Below, one piece after another: positions 14,709 to 23,928 of a stretch of DNA of 41,090 nucleotides. The translations under genes and the position numbers were made by a program. Position 1 is the first letter of the stretch, and the number at the start of each line of letters is the position of its first letter. The stretch comes from Ferrovibrio sp. (GTDB lineage Bacteria > Pseudomonadota > Alphaproteobacteria > Ferrovibrionales > Ferrovibrionaceae): the NCBI RefSeq assembly GCF_025869515.1, contig NZ_JAOZVR010000103.1:1-41090 (forward strand). Direction: 5' to 3'. Below the pieces are notes generated by a model. That model was given only the letters and a program-made list of their open reading frames with translations. It made no database searches and was not told the DNA's origin.

Positions 14709-15629
14709 TCAGCGACCGGGCGCGGGGAACAGCCCGGCGGGACGCAGCACCAGCACGGCGGCCATCAGGATGTAAATCAGCATGGAAGACAGGGCCTGGG
14801 CGAGGGTGCCGGCATCCGAGGGATTGAGGAAACTGCCCAGCATGTTGGGCAGAAAGGCGCGGCCCATGGTGTCGATGACGCCGATGGCGACGGCGGCGAT
14901 GAAGGCGCCGCGGATCGAACCGATGCCGCCGATCACGATCACCACCAGGGCCAGGATCAGGATGTTGTCGCCCATGCCGATCTGCACGGTGGTGATCGGG
15001 CCGCTCATCAGGCCGGCCAGCGCCGCCAGCGCCGAACCGAGGCCGAAGACCAGGGTGAACAGCAGCTTGATGTCGATGCCGAGCGCGCCGACCATCTCGC
15101 GGTTGGAGGCGCCGGCGCGGATCAGCATGCCGAGCCGGGTCTTCTGCACCAGCAGATAGAGGAAGCCGGCGCAACCCAGGCCTACCACGATGATGAGGAA
15201 ACGGAAGGACGGGTAGGGCAGACCGGGCATGATCTCGACCTGGCCTTCCAGCCAGGACGGCAGCTCGATCGCCATGCCGCCGGCGCCGAAGACGACGCGG
15301 GCGAATTCGTTGAAGAACAGGATCAGGCCGAAGGTGGCCAGCACCTGGTCGAGATGGTCGCGGGTGTACAGGGTGCGCAGCGCCACCACTTCGACGATGA
15401 TGCCGAGCAGGGCACCGGCCGGCAGCGCCAGCAGCGCGCCGAGAAAGAAGTTGCCGGTCCACTGCGTGAAGACCGCGGCGAAATAGGCGCCCATCATGTA
15501 GAGCGAACCATGCGCCAGATTGACCAGGTCCATGATGCCGAAAACCAGCGTCAGGCCGGCAGCCAGCAGGAACAGCAGCAGGCCGATCTGCAGGCCGTTG
15601 AGAAATTGCTCGAAAAGAAGCAGCAGCAT
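14709..15629 (-). CDS. livH: branched-chain-type ABC transporter permease LivH
   Basis: A 306-residue membrane permease with about eight helices. LTLVFGIMDLVNLAHGSLYMMGAY at about 26-49 is the LivH signature, and the EAA-like loop RAGASNREMVGALGIDIKLLF is near 188-208. The start was put at the ATG 15629 (MLLLLFEQFLNGLQIG), which directly begins the amphipathic lead of the family; an in-frame GTG at 15662 lies inside a strong hairpin and is unlikely. It lies 72 bases downstream of livK, separated by that hairpin. Confidence 0.92.
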   Translation of the reverse strand: MLLLLFEQFLNGLQIGLLLFLLAAGLTLVFGIMDLVNLAHGSLYMMGAYFAAVFTQWTGNFFLGALLALPAGALLGIIVEVVALRTLYTRDHLDQVLATFGLILFFNEFARVVFGAGGMAIELPSWLEGQVEIMPGLPYPSFRFLIIVVGLGCAGFLYLLVQKTRLGMLIRAGASNREMVGALGIDIKLLFTLVFGLGSALAALAGLMSGPITTVQIGMGDNILILALVVIVIGGIGSIRGAFIAAVAIGVIDTMGRAFLPNMLGSFLNPSDAGTLAQALSSMLIYILMAAVLVLRPAGLFPAPGR

Positions 15630-15656
15630 GGTCGCGGGGCACTCGTCAGGTAAAGA

Positions 15657-15682
15657 CCGCACCCCGGCGAACCGGGGTGCGG
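15657..15682 (-). terminator. strong hairpin between livK and livH
   Basis: CCGCACCCCGG (15657-15667) and CCGGGGTGCGG (15672-15682) form a perfect 11-bp stem with a four-base loop. On the minus strand it is followed by TCTTTACC, a poor T tract. It is best read as a partial terminator or an RNA-stabilising 3' stem that keeps binding-protein mRNA in excess over permease mRNA, as is common in ABC operons. Confidence 0.55.
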
Positions 15683-15701
15683 CAGTGGTCAGATCAGTCC
15701 A

Positions 15702-16898
15702 TCACATCTTGCATTTGGCGGCATGCGGATCCTGATGCGCGGTCAGCACCGTGCTGACCGTGCGCAGATCGTATTCGCCGTCGGCGGTCTTGTAGACCTC
15801 CTGCTGGTAGACGTTCTGGATCGGGAAATGGTTGTTGCCGAATTTGAACGGACCGCGCACGGAGTCGAACTTCGCGGCCTCCAGAGCCTTACGCACGGCA
15901 TCCTTGTCCTTCAGGTTGCCCCTGGTGGCGGTCACCGCGCTGGCGATCAGGTTGGCGGCATCGTAGCTCTGCGCGCCGTAGAAGGTCGGATTGTCCTTGT
16001 GCTTCTTCCTGAAGTCGCCGACGAATTTCTGATTGGCGGCGTAGGGCAGATCGGTGCCCCAGGTCATGGTCAGATAGGTTTCGAGTGCCAGGTCTTTCTG
16101 CAGTTTCAGCGTCACGGCATCGACGGTGAAGGCGGAATAGAGCGGAATGTCCTTCTTCAGGCCGGCCTGGTTATACTGCGTGTAGAACTGCACGCCCCAG
16201 CGCGAGGGGAAGAAGACATAGACCGCGTCGGGCCTGGCGGCGCGGATCTTGGAAATCTCGGCCGAGAAGTCGAGCTGGTCCGGCCACTTGGTCATGTCCT
16301 GGCCGACCACCTGGCCCTTGAACAGCGCCTTCACGCCATTCGTGGCATCCTGGCCGGCGGCATAATTGGGCGCCACCATATACAGCTTCTTGGCGCCTTT
16401 CTGGTTCAGCAACTCGCCGACCGCCATGTGATTCTGGTCGTTCTGCCAGGAGGCGGCGAAGAAATACGGGCTGCACTGATCGCCAGCCAGCTGCGACGGG
16501 CCGGCATTGGCGCTGATCAGGAAAGTCTTGTTCTCGATGGCAGGCTTGTAGGAGGCCAGCAGCACGTTCGACCAGATATAACCGGCGACGAAATCGACCT
16601 TGTCACGCTGCAGCAGCTTCTCGGTCTTCTGCTTGCCGACTTCCGGCTTCTGTTCGTCGTCCTCATAGACGACTTCCACCGGGATGCCGCCCATCTTGCG
16701 GCCCATATGGTCGAGGGCAAGCTCGAAGGCATTCTTCATATCCTGGCCGTAGGCCGCATTCGGGCCCGACAGGGTGGTGACGAAGCCGATCCTGATTTTT
16801 TTGGCGGCCTGGGCGGCAGCCGGCGCGGCCGCCAGCGGCAGCGCGGCGAGGGTCGCCGCCAGAATGGCAAGGGTGGTCTTGAAGCTGGAACGTGTCAT
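15702..16898 (-). CDS. Liv-type periplasmic binding protein, copy 1
   Basis: A 398-residue periplasmic receptor of the leucine-binding-protein (type I PBP) fold. Signal peptide: MTRSS then a long Ala/Leu stretch, cleavage near AAPAAAQA (about 29-31). The mature protein starts KKIRIGFVTTLSGPNAAYGQDM. It ends KCKM with a lone cysteine pair (CSPYFF and AKCKM) that may form a disulfide. The start at 16898 has AAGGAG six bases before. By eye it is about 80% identical to the product of 17152-18342, and some stretches are nearly identical even at silent positions. It lies next to livH and has its own candidate promoter and AT-rich element upstream. Ligand unknown, probably an aromatic or cyclic carboxylate. 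Confidence 0.92.
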   Translation of the reverse strand: MTRSSFKTTLAILAATLAALPLAAAPAAAQAAKKIRIGFVTTLSGPNAAYGQDMKNAFELALDHMGRKMGGIPVEVVYEDDEQKPEVGKQKTEKLLQRDKVDFVAGYIWSNVLLASYKPAIENKTFLISANAGPSQLAGDQCSPYFFAASWQNDQNHMAVGELLNQKGAKKLYMVAPNYAAGQDATNGVKALFKGQVVGQDMTKWPDQLDFSAEISKIRAARPDAVYVFFPSRWGVQFYTQYNQAGLKKDIPLYSAFTVDAVTLKLQKDLALETYLTMTWGTDLPYAANQKFVGDFRKKHKDNPTFYGAQSYDAANLIASAVTATRGNLKDKDAVRKALEAAKFDSVRGPFKFGNNHFPIQNVYQQEVYKTADGEYDLRTVSTVLTAHQDPHAAKCKM

Positions 16899-17002
16899 CC
16901 GTGTCTCCTTCAGTGGCATGCCTATGGCCCGGCCCATCCTGCGATGTGCCGCTGCCGCACCGCTTCCGTGCTGCATGCCCTGTGGGAGTCCCCCGTCGAA
17001 AG

Positions 17003-17022
17003 ATACTTTAGACATAAAATAC
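17003..17022 (-). promoter_or_regulatory. shared AT-rich element, copy C (before livK copy 1)
   Basis: On the minus strand this reads GTATTTTATGTCTAAAGTAT, which agrees with copy B before fpr at 16 of 20 positions and with copy A before the SDR operon at 14 of 20. It lies about 105 bases before the livK start and overlaps a possible promoter (TTGCCT then TAAAGT, 18 apart). It is the only AT-rich spot in the 253-base gap between the two livK copies. Confidence 0.4.
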
Positions 17023-17151
17023 TCTGCGAGGCAAACAGTCTTGTCCGGCAGACAATTCTGTCTTGATGCCGACCTGTCGTGGTGCCGATGCGAAGCGGGG
17101 CGCCGGCATTGCGCGGCGCCCCACCCGGATCGGGCCGTCAGACCTCAGAGA

Positions 17152-18342
17152 TCACATCTTGCATTTCGGTGCGTTCGGATCCTGCAGGTTGTCGATGATC
17201 TTGCTGATGGTGCGGATGTCATATTCGCTGTCCGACACCTTGTAGACTTCCTGCTGGTAGATCGCATGAATCGGGAAGTGATTGGTGTTGAACTTGAACG
17301 GACCGCGCACGGAGTCGAACTTCGCGGCCTCGAGCGCCTTGCGGACGGCGTCCTTGTCCTTGAGGTTGCCCTTGGTGCCGGCCACCGCCGAAGCGATCAG
17401 ATTCATCGCATCATAGGACTGCGCGCCGTAGAAGGTCGGCGTGTCCTTGTGCTTCTTCTTGTAGTCGGTGACGAACTTCTGGTTGGTGGCGTAGGGCAGA
17501 TCGGGCGCCCAGAACAGGCCGAAATAGGTATCGAGCGCCAGGTCTTTCTGCAGCTTCAGCGTCACCGCATCGATGGTGAACACGGAATAGAGCGGAATGT
17601 CCTTCTTCAGGCCCGACTGGCTGTACTGGGTGTAGAACTGCACGCCCCAGCGGCTCGGGTAGAAGACGTAGACCGCATCGGGCTTGGCGGCGCGGATCTT
17701 GGAAATCTCGGCCGAGAAGTCGAGCTGGTCCGGCCATTTGGTCATGTCCTGGCCGACCACCTGACCCTTGAAGGTGGCCTTCACACCGTTGGCCATGTCC
17801 TGGCCGGCGGCATAGTTCGGCGCCACGATGTAGAGCTTCTTCACGCCCTTCTGGTTCAGCAGCTCGCCGACGCCCATCGGGTTCTGCTCGTTGGCCCAGG
17901 AGGCGGCGAAGAAATACGGATTGCACTGCTCGCCGGCCAGCGGCGACGGGCCGGCATTGGCGCTGATCAGGAAGGTCTTGCTGTCGACCACCGGCTTGTA
18001 GGAGGCCAGCAGCACATTCGACCAGATGTAACCGGCGACGAAGTCGACCTTGTCGCGCTGCAGCAGCTTGTCGGTCTTCTGCTTGCCGACTTCCGGCTTC
18101 TGCTCGTCGTCCTCATAGACGACCTCGACCGGGATGCCGCCCATCTTGCGGCCCATATGCTCCAGCGCCAGCTCGACGCTGTTCTTCATGTCGACACCGT
18201 AGGCCGCATTCGGGCCCGACAGGGTGGTGACGAAGCCGATCTTGATCTTCTTGTTGGCCTGGGCGGCCGCGGGCTGTGCCACGAAGGGCACTGCCGCGAG
18301 CGCGAGCGCGCTGGTCAGGCTGAGCAACGTCGAAACTTTCAT
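17152..18342 (-). CDS. Liv-type periplasmic binding protein, copy 2
   Basis: A 396-residue periplasmic receptor, tandem paralogue of copy 1. Signal peptide MKVSTLLSLTSALALAAVPFVAQPAAAQA (cut into MKVS plus a hydrophobic core, cleavage near residue 28). The mature part begins NKKIKIGFVTTLSGPNAAYG, and it also ends in PKCKM. Differences from copy 1 cluster in the signal peptide and in parts likely to line the cleft (for example FGLFWAPDLPYA against LTMTWGTDLPYA). The start at 18342 has GGAGAGGAGA upstream. It is transcribed toward copy 1 and the permeases, probably from the promoter near 18613-18640. Two receptors sharing one transporter would widen the ligand range. Confidence 0.92.
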   Translation of the reverse strand: MKVSTLLSLTSALALAAVPFVAQPAAAQANKKIKIGFVTTLSGPNAAYGVDMKNSVELALEHMGRKMGGIPVEVVYEDDEQKPEVGKQKTDKLLQRDKVDFVAGYIWSNVLLASYKPVVDSKTFLISANAGPSPLAGEQCNPYFFAASWANEQNPMGVGELLNQKGVKKLYIVAPNYAAGQDMANGVKATFKGQVVGQDMTKWPDQLDFSAEISKIRAAKPDAVYVFYPSRWGVQFYTQYSQSGLKKDIPLYSVFTIDAVTLKLQKDLALDTYFGLFWAPDLPYATNQKFVTDYKKKHKDTPTFYGAQSYDAMNLIASAVAGTKGNLKDKDAVRKALEAAKFDSVRGPFKFNTNHFPIHAIYQQEVYKVSDSEYDIRTISKIIDNLQDPNAPKCKM

Positions 18343-18785
18343 GGATGGGTCTCCTCTCCCTGCACGGTGCCGGTCTGATCCGGCCCGTCGCTTGTTACTG
18401 TTATGGCCCCTGCCGCCTGCGAAGGATGGCGGCGCATGCCCCCGTACACGCACTGTACTCCACGCTTGCATGACACGTCCAAACGACCTTTGCCACCGGC
18501 GGCGGCTGACGGGCGGATGTCCGGATTATGCTGCCGGTTGAAGGTCTTGCGATTGTTCGGCGATCGCACGAAACCGTCTCGCGGCATTCCTCATCGTTAT
18601 TATCGAGTAGGTACTATAATGCCGGTTGCCTGCCTCGCAAGCATTATTATGCATGTCAAAGCGGATGCCGGCGCAAGTTCCAGTCCAGGTTAGTCCCTTG
18701 GCTACCTTAATCTTTCCGCCACGGCAGCCAATGGACCCGGCGGAGCGAAGCTTGCACATTTGCGCCGTCATGCCGGCGATGCCTT
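18343..18785. other. 443-base gap between CoA ligase and liv operon
   Basis: No coding region with family resemblance is seen; open frames here are short and of shadow composition. The part near 18343-18600 would be a leader of about 260 bases for livK copy 2, without a recognised riboswitch or a clear terminator after the ligase gene. The AT-rich patch 18585-18660 carries the promoter candidate. Confidence 0.5.
18613..18640 (-). promoter_or_regulatory. candidate sigma-70 promoter for the liv operon
   Basis: On the minus strand TTGCGA (18640-18635) and TATAGT (18618-18613) are separated by 16 bases in an AT-rich patch of an otherwise GC-rich gap. Transcription would begin near 18606 and run into livK copy 2. 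It has no match to the AT-rich element found before the SDR operon, so the transporter may be controlled differently from the enzymes at this end. Confidence 0.4.
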
Positions 18786-20453
18786 TCAGCCTTCCGCCGC
18801 CTTCTTGCGCAGCATGAAGCGCTGCACCTTGCCGCTTTCGGTGCGCGGCAGCGCGTCGATGAACTCGACCTGGCGCGGATATTTGTAGGGGGCGATCTCG
18901 GCCTTGACGAAATCCTGCAGCAGCTTGGTGGTTTCCGGTGCGGCTTTGGCCTTGTCGCGCAGCACCACATAGGCCTTCACCACCTGGCCGCGCTCGCCGT
19001 CGGGCGCGCCGACCACGGCGCAGTCCTGCACCAGCGGATGCAGCAGCAGCACGGATTCCACTTCGGGGCCGGAGATATTGTAGCCGGCGGAGACGATCAT
19101 GTCGTCGGCACGCGCCTGGTACCAGTAATAGCCGTCCTCGTCGCAGAGATAGGCGTCGCCGGTGAAGTTCCAGCCGTTCTGCACATAGGCCTTCTGGCGT
19201 TCCGGGTTGTCGAGATAGCGGCAGCCGACCGGGCCGCGGATGGCGAGGCGGCCGACCGTGCCGGGCGGCACCGGCTTGCCGTCCTTGTCGAAGATGCCGG
19301 CCTCATAGCCCGGGATCGGCTTGCCGGTGGCGCCCGGGCGGATGCCGTCGCCTTCCGAGGTGATGAAGATATGCAGGATCTCGGTACCGCCCAGCCCGTC
19401 GATCAGCTTGACGCCGGTGGCATCGTGCCAGCCCTGCCAGGTCGCCAGCGGCAGCGTCTCGCCGGCCGACACGCCTTTCTTCAGCGAGGAGAGATCGTAA
19501 TTCTTCGCCATGTCGGTCATGGCGCGATAGGCGGTCGGTGCGGTGAACAGGACCGAGACCTTTCTGGCCTGGATCGTCTCCAGCATCTTCTGCGGATTGT
19601 ACTGCTCGACCAGCACGGTGCTGGCGCCGACATGCATGGGGAAGGTGACCAGCGCACCTAGTCCGAAGGTGAAGGCGAGCGGTGGGCTGCCGGTGAAGAT
19701 ATCGTCTTTCGTGGGCCGCAGCACATAGCGGTTGAAGGTGTCGCAGATCGCCATCACGTCGCGATGGAAATGCATGCAGCCTTTCGCGGGCCCGGTGGTG
19801 CCCGAGGTGAAGGCGATCAGGCAGACGTCGTCCCAGGCGGTGTCCAGCGTCTCGAACTGGGCCGGCTTGGTCGTCATGCGGGCTTCCAGCGAGTCCGCCA
19901 CGCCTTCACTGTAGAAATAGCAGACGCGCTTGAGATGCTTCGACTCCTTGAGGGTGGTTTCCATCTCGTCGCGCAGGCGCCAGTCGCAGATGGCGAGTTC
20001 GATCTCGGCTTTCTCGGTCATGAAGGTGAGTTCACGCCAGCGATACAGCGGCATGGTGGCGACCGCGATGGCGCCCACCTTCATCACCGCGAACCAGCAG
20101 GCGACATACATCGGATTGTTGGGCGAGCGCAGCAGCACGCGGTTGCCAGGCTTTACGCCGTAATCCTCCACCAGCACATGGGCGATGCGGTTGGCGGCCT
20201 CCAGCAGCCGGGTATAGGTCCAGACTTCGTCGTTGTAGTAGATCACCGGGCGGTCGCCGTGGATCGCGGCCTGCCTGTCGAGCAGTTCGCGGGCGCAGTT
20301 CATGCGCTTCGGATAGGCCTTCAGCTCGGGCAGCGTGTCCCACAGCATGACCGGCCACTGGTCCTGTGGCGGCAGATGGTCGCGGGCGAAGCTGTCGAGG
20401 TGAGCCGAAGGCTCGAACCGATGGACGGGGGCGTGGGTTTCAATGCGGGACAT
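18786..20453 (-). CDS. aryl-CoA ligase, 2-aminobenzoate/benzoate-CoA ligase type
   Basis: A 555-residue AMP-forming acid-CoA ligase. It activates a carboxylic acid through an acyl-adenylate, in the cytoplasm. The P-loop FTSGTTGPAKG is at 215-225, GLGGTEILHIF is the A5 motif, FTGD is A7, and the catalytic Lys542 lies in TESGKVQR. The lead FARDHLPPQDQWP...LPELKAYPKRMNCARELLD is what I associate with 2-aminobenzoate-CoA ligases of Azoarcus-type clusters and the wider benzoate-CoA ligase family. The start at 20453 overlaps the oxidoreductase gene by 14 bases, so the two are coupled. It ends the six-gene operon. Substrate is likely an aromatic or cyclic acid; anthranilate is only one possibility. 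Confidence 0.85.
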   Translation of the reverse strand: MSRIETHAPVHRFEPSAHLDSFARDHLPPQDQWPVMLWDTLPELKAYPKRMNCARELLDRQAAIHGDRPVIYYNDEVWTYTRLLEAANRIAHVLVEDYGVKPGNRVLLRSPNNPMYVACWFAVMKVGAIAVATMPLYRWRELTFMTEKAEIELAICDWRLRDEMETTLKESKHLKRVCYFYSEGVADSLEARMTTKPAQFETLDTAWDDVCLIAFTSGTTGPAKGCMHFHRDVMAICDTFNRYVLRPTKDDIFTGSPPLAFTFGLGALVTFPMHVGASTVLVEQYNPQKMLETIQARKVSVLFTAPTAYRAMTDMAKNYDLSSLKKGVSAGETLPLATWQGWHDATGVKLIDGLGGTEILHIFITSEGDGIRPGATGKPIPGYEAGIFDKDGKPVPPGTVGRLAIRGPVGCRYLDNPERQKAYVQNGWNFTGDAYLCDEDGYYWYQARADDMIVSAGYNISGPEVESVLLLHPLVQDCAVVGAPDGERGQVVKAYVVLRDKAKAAPETTKLLQDFVKAEIAPYKYPRQVEFIDALPRTESGKVQRFMLRKKAAEG

Positions 20454-21921
20454 GACGAACCTCGGAGGCAGCAGGAACAGCGGGTTCGGCGATCGGGACG
20501 GGGAGGTCGATACGCACCGCATCTGACGGCGGCGTTGCACGGCCGGCGGCATCGTGGCCGCGGACGTAATAGGTGTAGCGCAGGCCGCCGAGCACGACCT
20601 TGTCGCTGTGCTTGGTCGACTTCACCGCTTCGGTGACGCGTGCGGCGCCGTCATCCTCGGCGCGATAGACATTGTAGCCGGCGATCGGCGCGGCACCTGC
20701 TTCGGCCTTTTTCCAGCTCAGTTTGACCTGACCCTTTTCGACGGTCGCGGCCAGCTGTGCGCCGCCCTCGGGCCAGCGTGGCGCGGCGCCGTCGGTGGCA
20801 TCGGCCGGCGCCTGCACCAGGCCCTTGGGCCACAGGAAGCAGGTGACTTCCTTGAAATTCTCGTCGAGCTGCTTGCAGACGTTGCAGTAGATGCAGCGCA
20901 CGATCTGGTCGCCGCGCTGCTGCTCCACCTTCTTCACCCAGTCGGGATCGGCCAGCAGCTGGCGCGCCATGCCGATCATGTCGGCCTGACCGTTCTGCAG
21001 CAGCGATTCCGCATCTGCAGGGGCACTGATCTTGCCGACCGAGATCACCGGCACGGTGAAGCCCTTGGCATTGATATATTGCTTCACCGTGGCGGCGAGA
21101 TGCACATGCGGCAGCGGCGGATACCAGTCGCCCGGCATGCAGCGGTCGCCGGAATAGCCGGTGTAAGGATAGAGCGGCTGGCCTTCGCGATGTACCGCGT
21201 CCTCGAACTTGCCGCCGACCGAGAGCGAGATGTAGTCGACGCCGAGCTGCGCCATGCGCAGGGCGATCAGCTTGGCCTCCTCGACGGTATAGCCTTCCTT
21301 GATCGCCTCTTCGGCGAGGAAGCGCACGCCCACGGTCCAGTCATGGCCCACATGCTTGCGCACGCTGGCCATCACGCGGCCGAACATGGCGAGCCGGCCT
21401 TCCAGGGTGCGGCCGTCATAGTCGTCGCGGCGCGGATTGCGGCGCGACAGGAAGGAGGACAGCGTATAGGCATGGGCCGAATGCAGCTCGACGCCATCGT
21501 AGCCGGCGCTGCGCGCGCGGGCGGCGGCCTGGCCGAATTCCTCGATGATGCGCTCGATATCGGCCTCGGACAGGCTATCGATGGTCTGGCGCCAGCCCGA
21601 GCGCGCCACTTTCAGGAAGTGGATGATCTGCGGTACGACCTTGCTGTCAGAGGTGCCGTGCACCTGGTCGACCAGGTTGCGATGGCCGGGGATGAATTCG
21701 TCGTCCGACAGCCGCAGCAAAGGCCCGGACTTGTTGCTGTGCACGGCCGTCGCCTCGACGACGATGAGTCCGACATGGCCCTGGGCATAGCGTACGTAGC
21801 GGTCGATGATCGGCTGGTTGACGAAACCGTCCTCGCCCGACAGCCGCGTCACCATCGCCGGTACCGCGATGCGGTTCGGCAGGGTCACGCCATTCAGCCT
21901 GAGCGGTTCGAGGATATTCAT
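20440..21921 (-). CDS. Old Yellow Enzyme-like flavin oxidoreductase fused to a fibronectin type III domain
   Basis: A 493-residue cytoplasmic protein. Residues 1-370 are an NADH:flavin oxidoreductase TIM barrel ([18 protein letters not shown] at the start, [20 protein letters not shown] at 140-159 with the substrate-binding HSAH). Cysteines 343, 346, 349 and 361 (CIYCNVC, then C) match the 4Fe-4S ligand cluster of 2,4-dienoyl-CoA reductase relatives. The C-terminal FAD/NADPH domain of those enzymes is missing. Instead residues about 386-472 form a fibronectin type III domain ([32 protein letters not shown]), followed by a proline-rich tail. No signal peptide. ATGA overlap with the dehydrogenase upstream and 14-base overlap with the ligase downstream. 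Probably reduces an unsaturated or dearomatised acyl-CoA; electron donor unclear. Confidence 0.87.
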   Translation of the reverse strand: MNILEPLRLNGVTLPNRIAVPAMVTRLSGEDGFVNQPIIDRYVRYAQGHVGLIVVEATAVHSNKSGPLLRLSDDEFIPGHRNLVDQVHGTSDSKVVPQIIHFLKVARSGWRQTIDSLSEADIERIIEEFGQAAARARSAGYDGVELHSAHAYTLSSFLSRRNPRRDDYDGRTLEGRLAMFGRVMASVRKHVGHDWTVGVRFLAEEAIKEGYTVEEAKLIALRMAQLGVDYISLSVGGKFEDAVHREGQPLYPYTGYSGDRCMPGDWYPPLPHVHLAATVKQYINAKGFTVPVISVGKISAPADAESLLQNGQADMIGMARQLLADPDWVKKVEQQRGDQIVRCIYCNVCKQLDENFKEVTCFLWPKGLVQAPADATDGAAPRWPEGGAQLAATVEKGQVKLSWKKAEAGAAPIAGYNVYRAEDDGAARVTEAVKSTKHSDKVVLGGLRYTYYVRGHDAAGRATPPSDAVRIDLPVPIAEPAVPAASEVRHVPH

Positions 21922-23099
21922 GGCTGGGCCTCGCCCGCAAAAGCGGCATAGGTCTGACCGGCGATCACCAGCTTGTTGATTTCGGTGGTGCCTTCGTAGA
22001 TGCGCAGTGCCCGCACTTCGCGATACAGGCTCTCCACCATGACGCCGCGGGTGACGCCCAGGCCGCCCCAAAGCTGCACGGCGGCGTCGATCACGCGCTG
22101 CGCCGCCTCGGTGGCATACATCTTGGCCATCGAGGCTTCGCGGGTGACGCGGGCGGCGCCCATGTCCTTGGTCCAGGCCGCGCGGTAGATCAGCAGCGCC
22201 GAGGCATCGATCTCGGTTGCCATGTCGGCGATCTTGGCCTGGGTGAGCTGGTAATCCGCCAGCTTCTGGTCAAACACCTTGCGCTCCTGCACACGCTTCA
22301 GCGCTTCATCCAGCGCACGCCTTGCGAAACCGAGTGCCGCCGCGCCGACGGTGGAGCGGAAGACATCGAGATTGCTCATGGCGATCTTGAAGCCTTCGCC
22401 CGGCTTGCCGATCAGGTTGCCGGCCGGGATGATGCAGTCCTTGAATTCGAGCCGGCCGAGCGGATGCGGCGCGATCACGTCGATACGTTCGGTCACGCTG
22501 AAACCCGGCGTACCGGCCTCGACCACGAAGATGGCGAGACCCTTGGCGCCCGGTGCATCGCCGAGGCGGGCGACGACGGTATACTGGTCGGCAATGCCGC
22601 CGTTGGAAATCCAGGTCTTCACGCCATTCAGGCGATACCCCTGACCATCGGGCGTGGCCACAGTGCTGACGGCGGCGACATCGGAACCGGCATCAGGTTC
22701 CGACATGGCAAGGGCTGCGATGCGCGTGCCCTCGGCGACGCCGGGCAGCCAGCGTTTTTTCTGTTCCGGCGTGCCGAACAGGCTGATCGGGCCGGAGCCC
22801 AGTCCCTGCATCACGAAGGAGAAATCGGCCAGCCCGTGATGGTAGGCGAGGATTTCGCGTGCCAGTGCGAGGCTGCGCACTTCCAGCCGGTCATACGTAC
22901 CGCCGCCATCCTTCGGCACGGTGAGGCGCAGGAAACCGGCGGCCCCCAGACGTGCGACAAAGCCGCGGCAGACATTGTCGATATCGGCGCTCTCGTCGTG
23001 ATGCCCGGCGTGTTTCTTCGCCCAGGCCTGCAGCTCGGCGGCCAGGGCGCGATGGCGATCCTCGAAAAACGGCCAGGTGAGGTAGCTTTTGTCGGCCAT
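21918..23099 (-). CDS. acyl-CoA dehydrogenase
   Basis: A 393-residue FAD enzyme that puts an alpha-beta double bond into an acyl-CoA. Family marks: [12 protein letters not shown] (129-140), the flavin-contact TWISNGG (162-168), and the late [30 protein letters not shown], in which Glu369 of YEGT is the usual catalytic base position. Length is standard. The start at 23099 is [17 protein letters not shown], one base after the hydratase stop; longer in-frame extension overlaps the hydratase gene and is out of character. Within the operon it would oxidise the CoA thioester, or a ring-derived acyl-CoA, made by the ligase. Confidence 0.92.
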   Translation of the reverse strand: MADKSYLTWPFFEDRHRALAAELQAWAKKHAGHHDESADIDNVCRGFVARLGAAGFLRLTVPKDGGGTYDRLEVRSLALAREILAYHHGLADFSFVMQGLGSGPISLFGTPEQKKRWLPGVAEGTRIAALAMSEPDAGSDVAAVSTVATPDGQGYRLNGVKTWISNGGIADQYTVVARLGDAPGAKGLAIFVVEAGTPGFSVTERIDVIAPHPLGRLEFKDCIIPAGNLIGKPGEGFKIAMSNLDVFRSTVGAAALGFARRALDEALKRVQERKVFDQKLADYQLTQAKIADMATEIDASALLIYRAAWTKDMGAARVTREASMAKMYATEAAQRVIDAAVQLWGGLGVTRGVMVESLYREVRALRIYEGTTEINKLVIAGQTYAAFAGEAQP

Positions 23100-23100
23100 C

Positions 23101-23928
23101 TCAGTTGCCCTCGAAGACCGGTTTCTGCTTGGCGACGAAGGCATGATAGGCGCGGGCGAAATCCTGCGTCTGCATGCAGATCGCCTGCGCCTGCGCCTCG
23201 GCCTCGATGGCGGCATCCAGATCCATTGACCACTCCTGGTGCAGGCAGGTCTTGGTGATGCCATGCGCGAAGGTCGGGCCGGCCGCGATCTCGGCAGCCA
23301 GCGCCTGTGCCTCGGCCAGCACCTGTTCGGGCGCCACCAGCCGGTTGAAGAAGCCCCAGCGTTCGCCTTCCTCGGCGCTCATGCTGCGGCCGGTATAGAG
23401 CAGCTCGGCGGCGCGACCGCTGCCGATGATGCGCGGCAGGATGTTGCAGGCCCCCATATCGGCGCCGGCGAGTCCGACGCGCACGAACAGGAAGGCGGTC
23501 TTGGTGCGGGCCGTCGCAAGGCGCAGATCGGAAGCCATGGCGAGGATCGCGCCGGCGCCCGCGCAGATGCCGTCGACGGCGGCGATCACCGGCTGCGGGC
23601 AATGCTGGATGGCTTTCACCAGATCACCGGTCATGCGGGTGAAGGCAAGCAGGCCCTGCATGTCGCCGGCGTCTTTCATTTTCACCAGCGGGCCGATGAT
23701 CTCATGCACATCGCCGCCGGAGCAGAAATTGCCGCCTTCGCCGGTGATCACCACGGTCTTCACATCGCTGACGGTATTGAGCGCACGGAAGGTGTCGCGC
23801 AGTTCGGCGTAGGAGTCGAAGGTCAGCGGATTCTTGCGCTCGGGCCGGTTCAGCGTGACGGTCGCCACCTTGTCATCGACCGACCAGCCGAAATGCTTCG
23901 GTTTGAAATCCTTGCCCAGCGTGCTCAC
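23101..23928 (-). CDS. enoyl-CoA hydratase/isomerase family protein
   Basis: A 275-residue crotonase-fold enzyme. Oxyanion-hole segments: [12 protein letters not shown] (66-77) and [20 protein letters not shown] (119-138). In the active site [16 protein letters not shown] there is one acid, Asp157, and no equivalent of the first hydratase glutamate, so isomerase, lyase or ring-directed chemistry is as likely as simple hydration. The stretch [23 protein letters not shown] is characteristic of a sub-family I associate with 2-aminobenzoyl-CoA-type clusters. Its start overlaps the marR stop by four bases and its stop lies one base from the dehydrogenase start, so the operon is tight. Confidence 0.88.
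   Translation of the reverse strand: MSTLGKDFKPKHFGWSVDDKVATVTLNRPERKNPLTFDSYAELRDTFRALNTVSDVKTVVITGEGGNFCSGGDVHEIIGPLVKMKDAGDMQGLLAFTRMTGDLVKAIQHCPQPVIAAVDGICAGAGAILAMASDLRLATARTKTAFLFVRVGLAGADMGACNILPRIIGSGRAAELLYTGRSMSAEEGERWGFFNRLVAPEQVLAEAQALAAEIAAGPTFAHGITKTCLHQEWSMDLDAAIEAEAQAQAICMQTQDFARAYHAFVAKQKPVFEGN

Noticed and set aside
18615..18620. Exact TATAAT on the plus strand
   Set aside because: No plus-strand gene follows; the overlapping minus-strand TATAGT fits the liv operon better.
20554..21951. A 465-codon plus-strand open frame
   Set aside because: Antisense to the OYE-FN3 gene, no recognisable domain.
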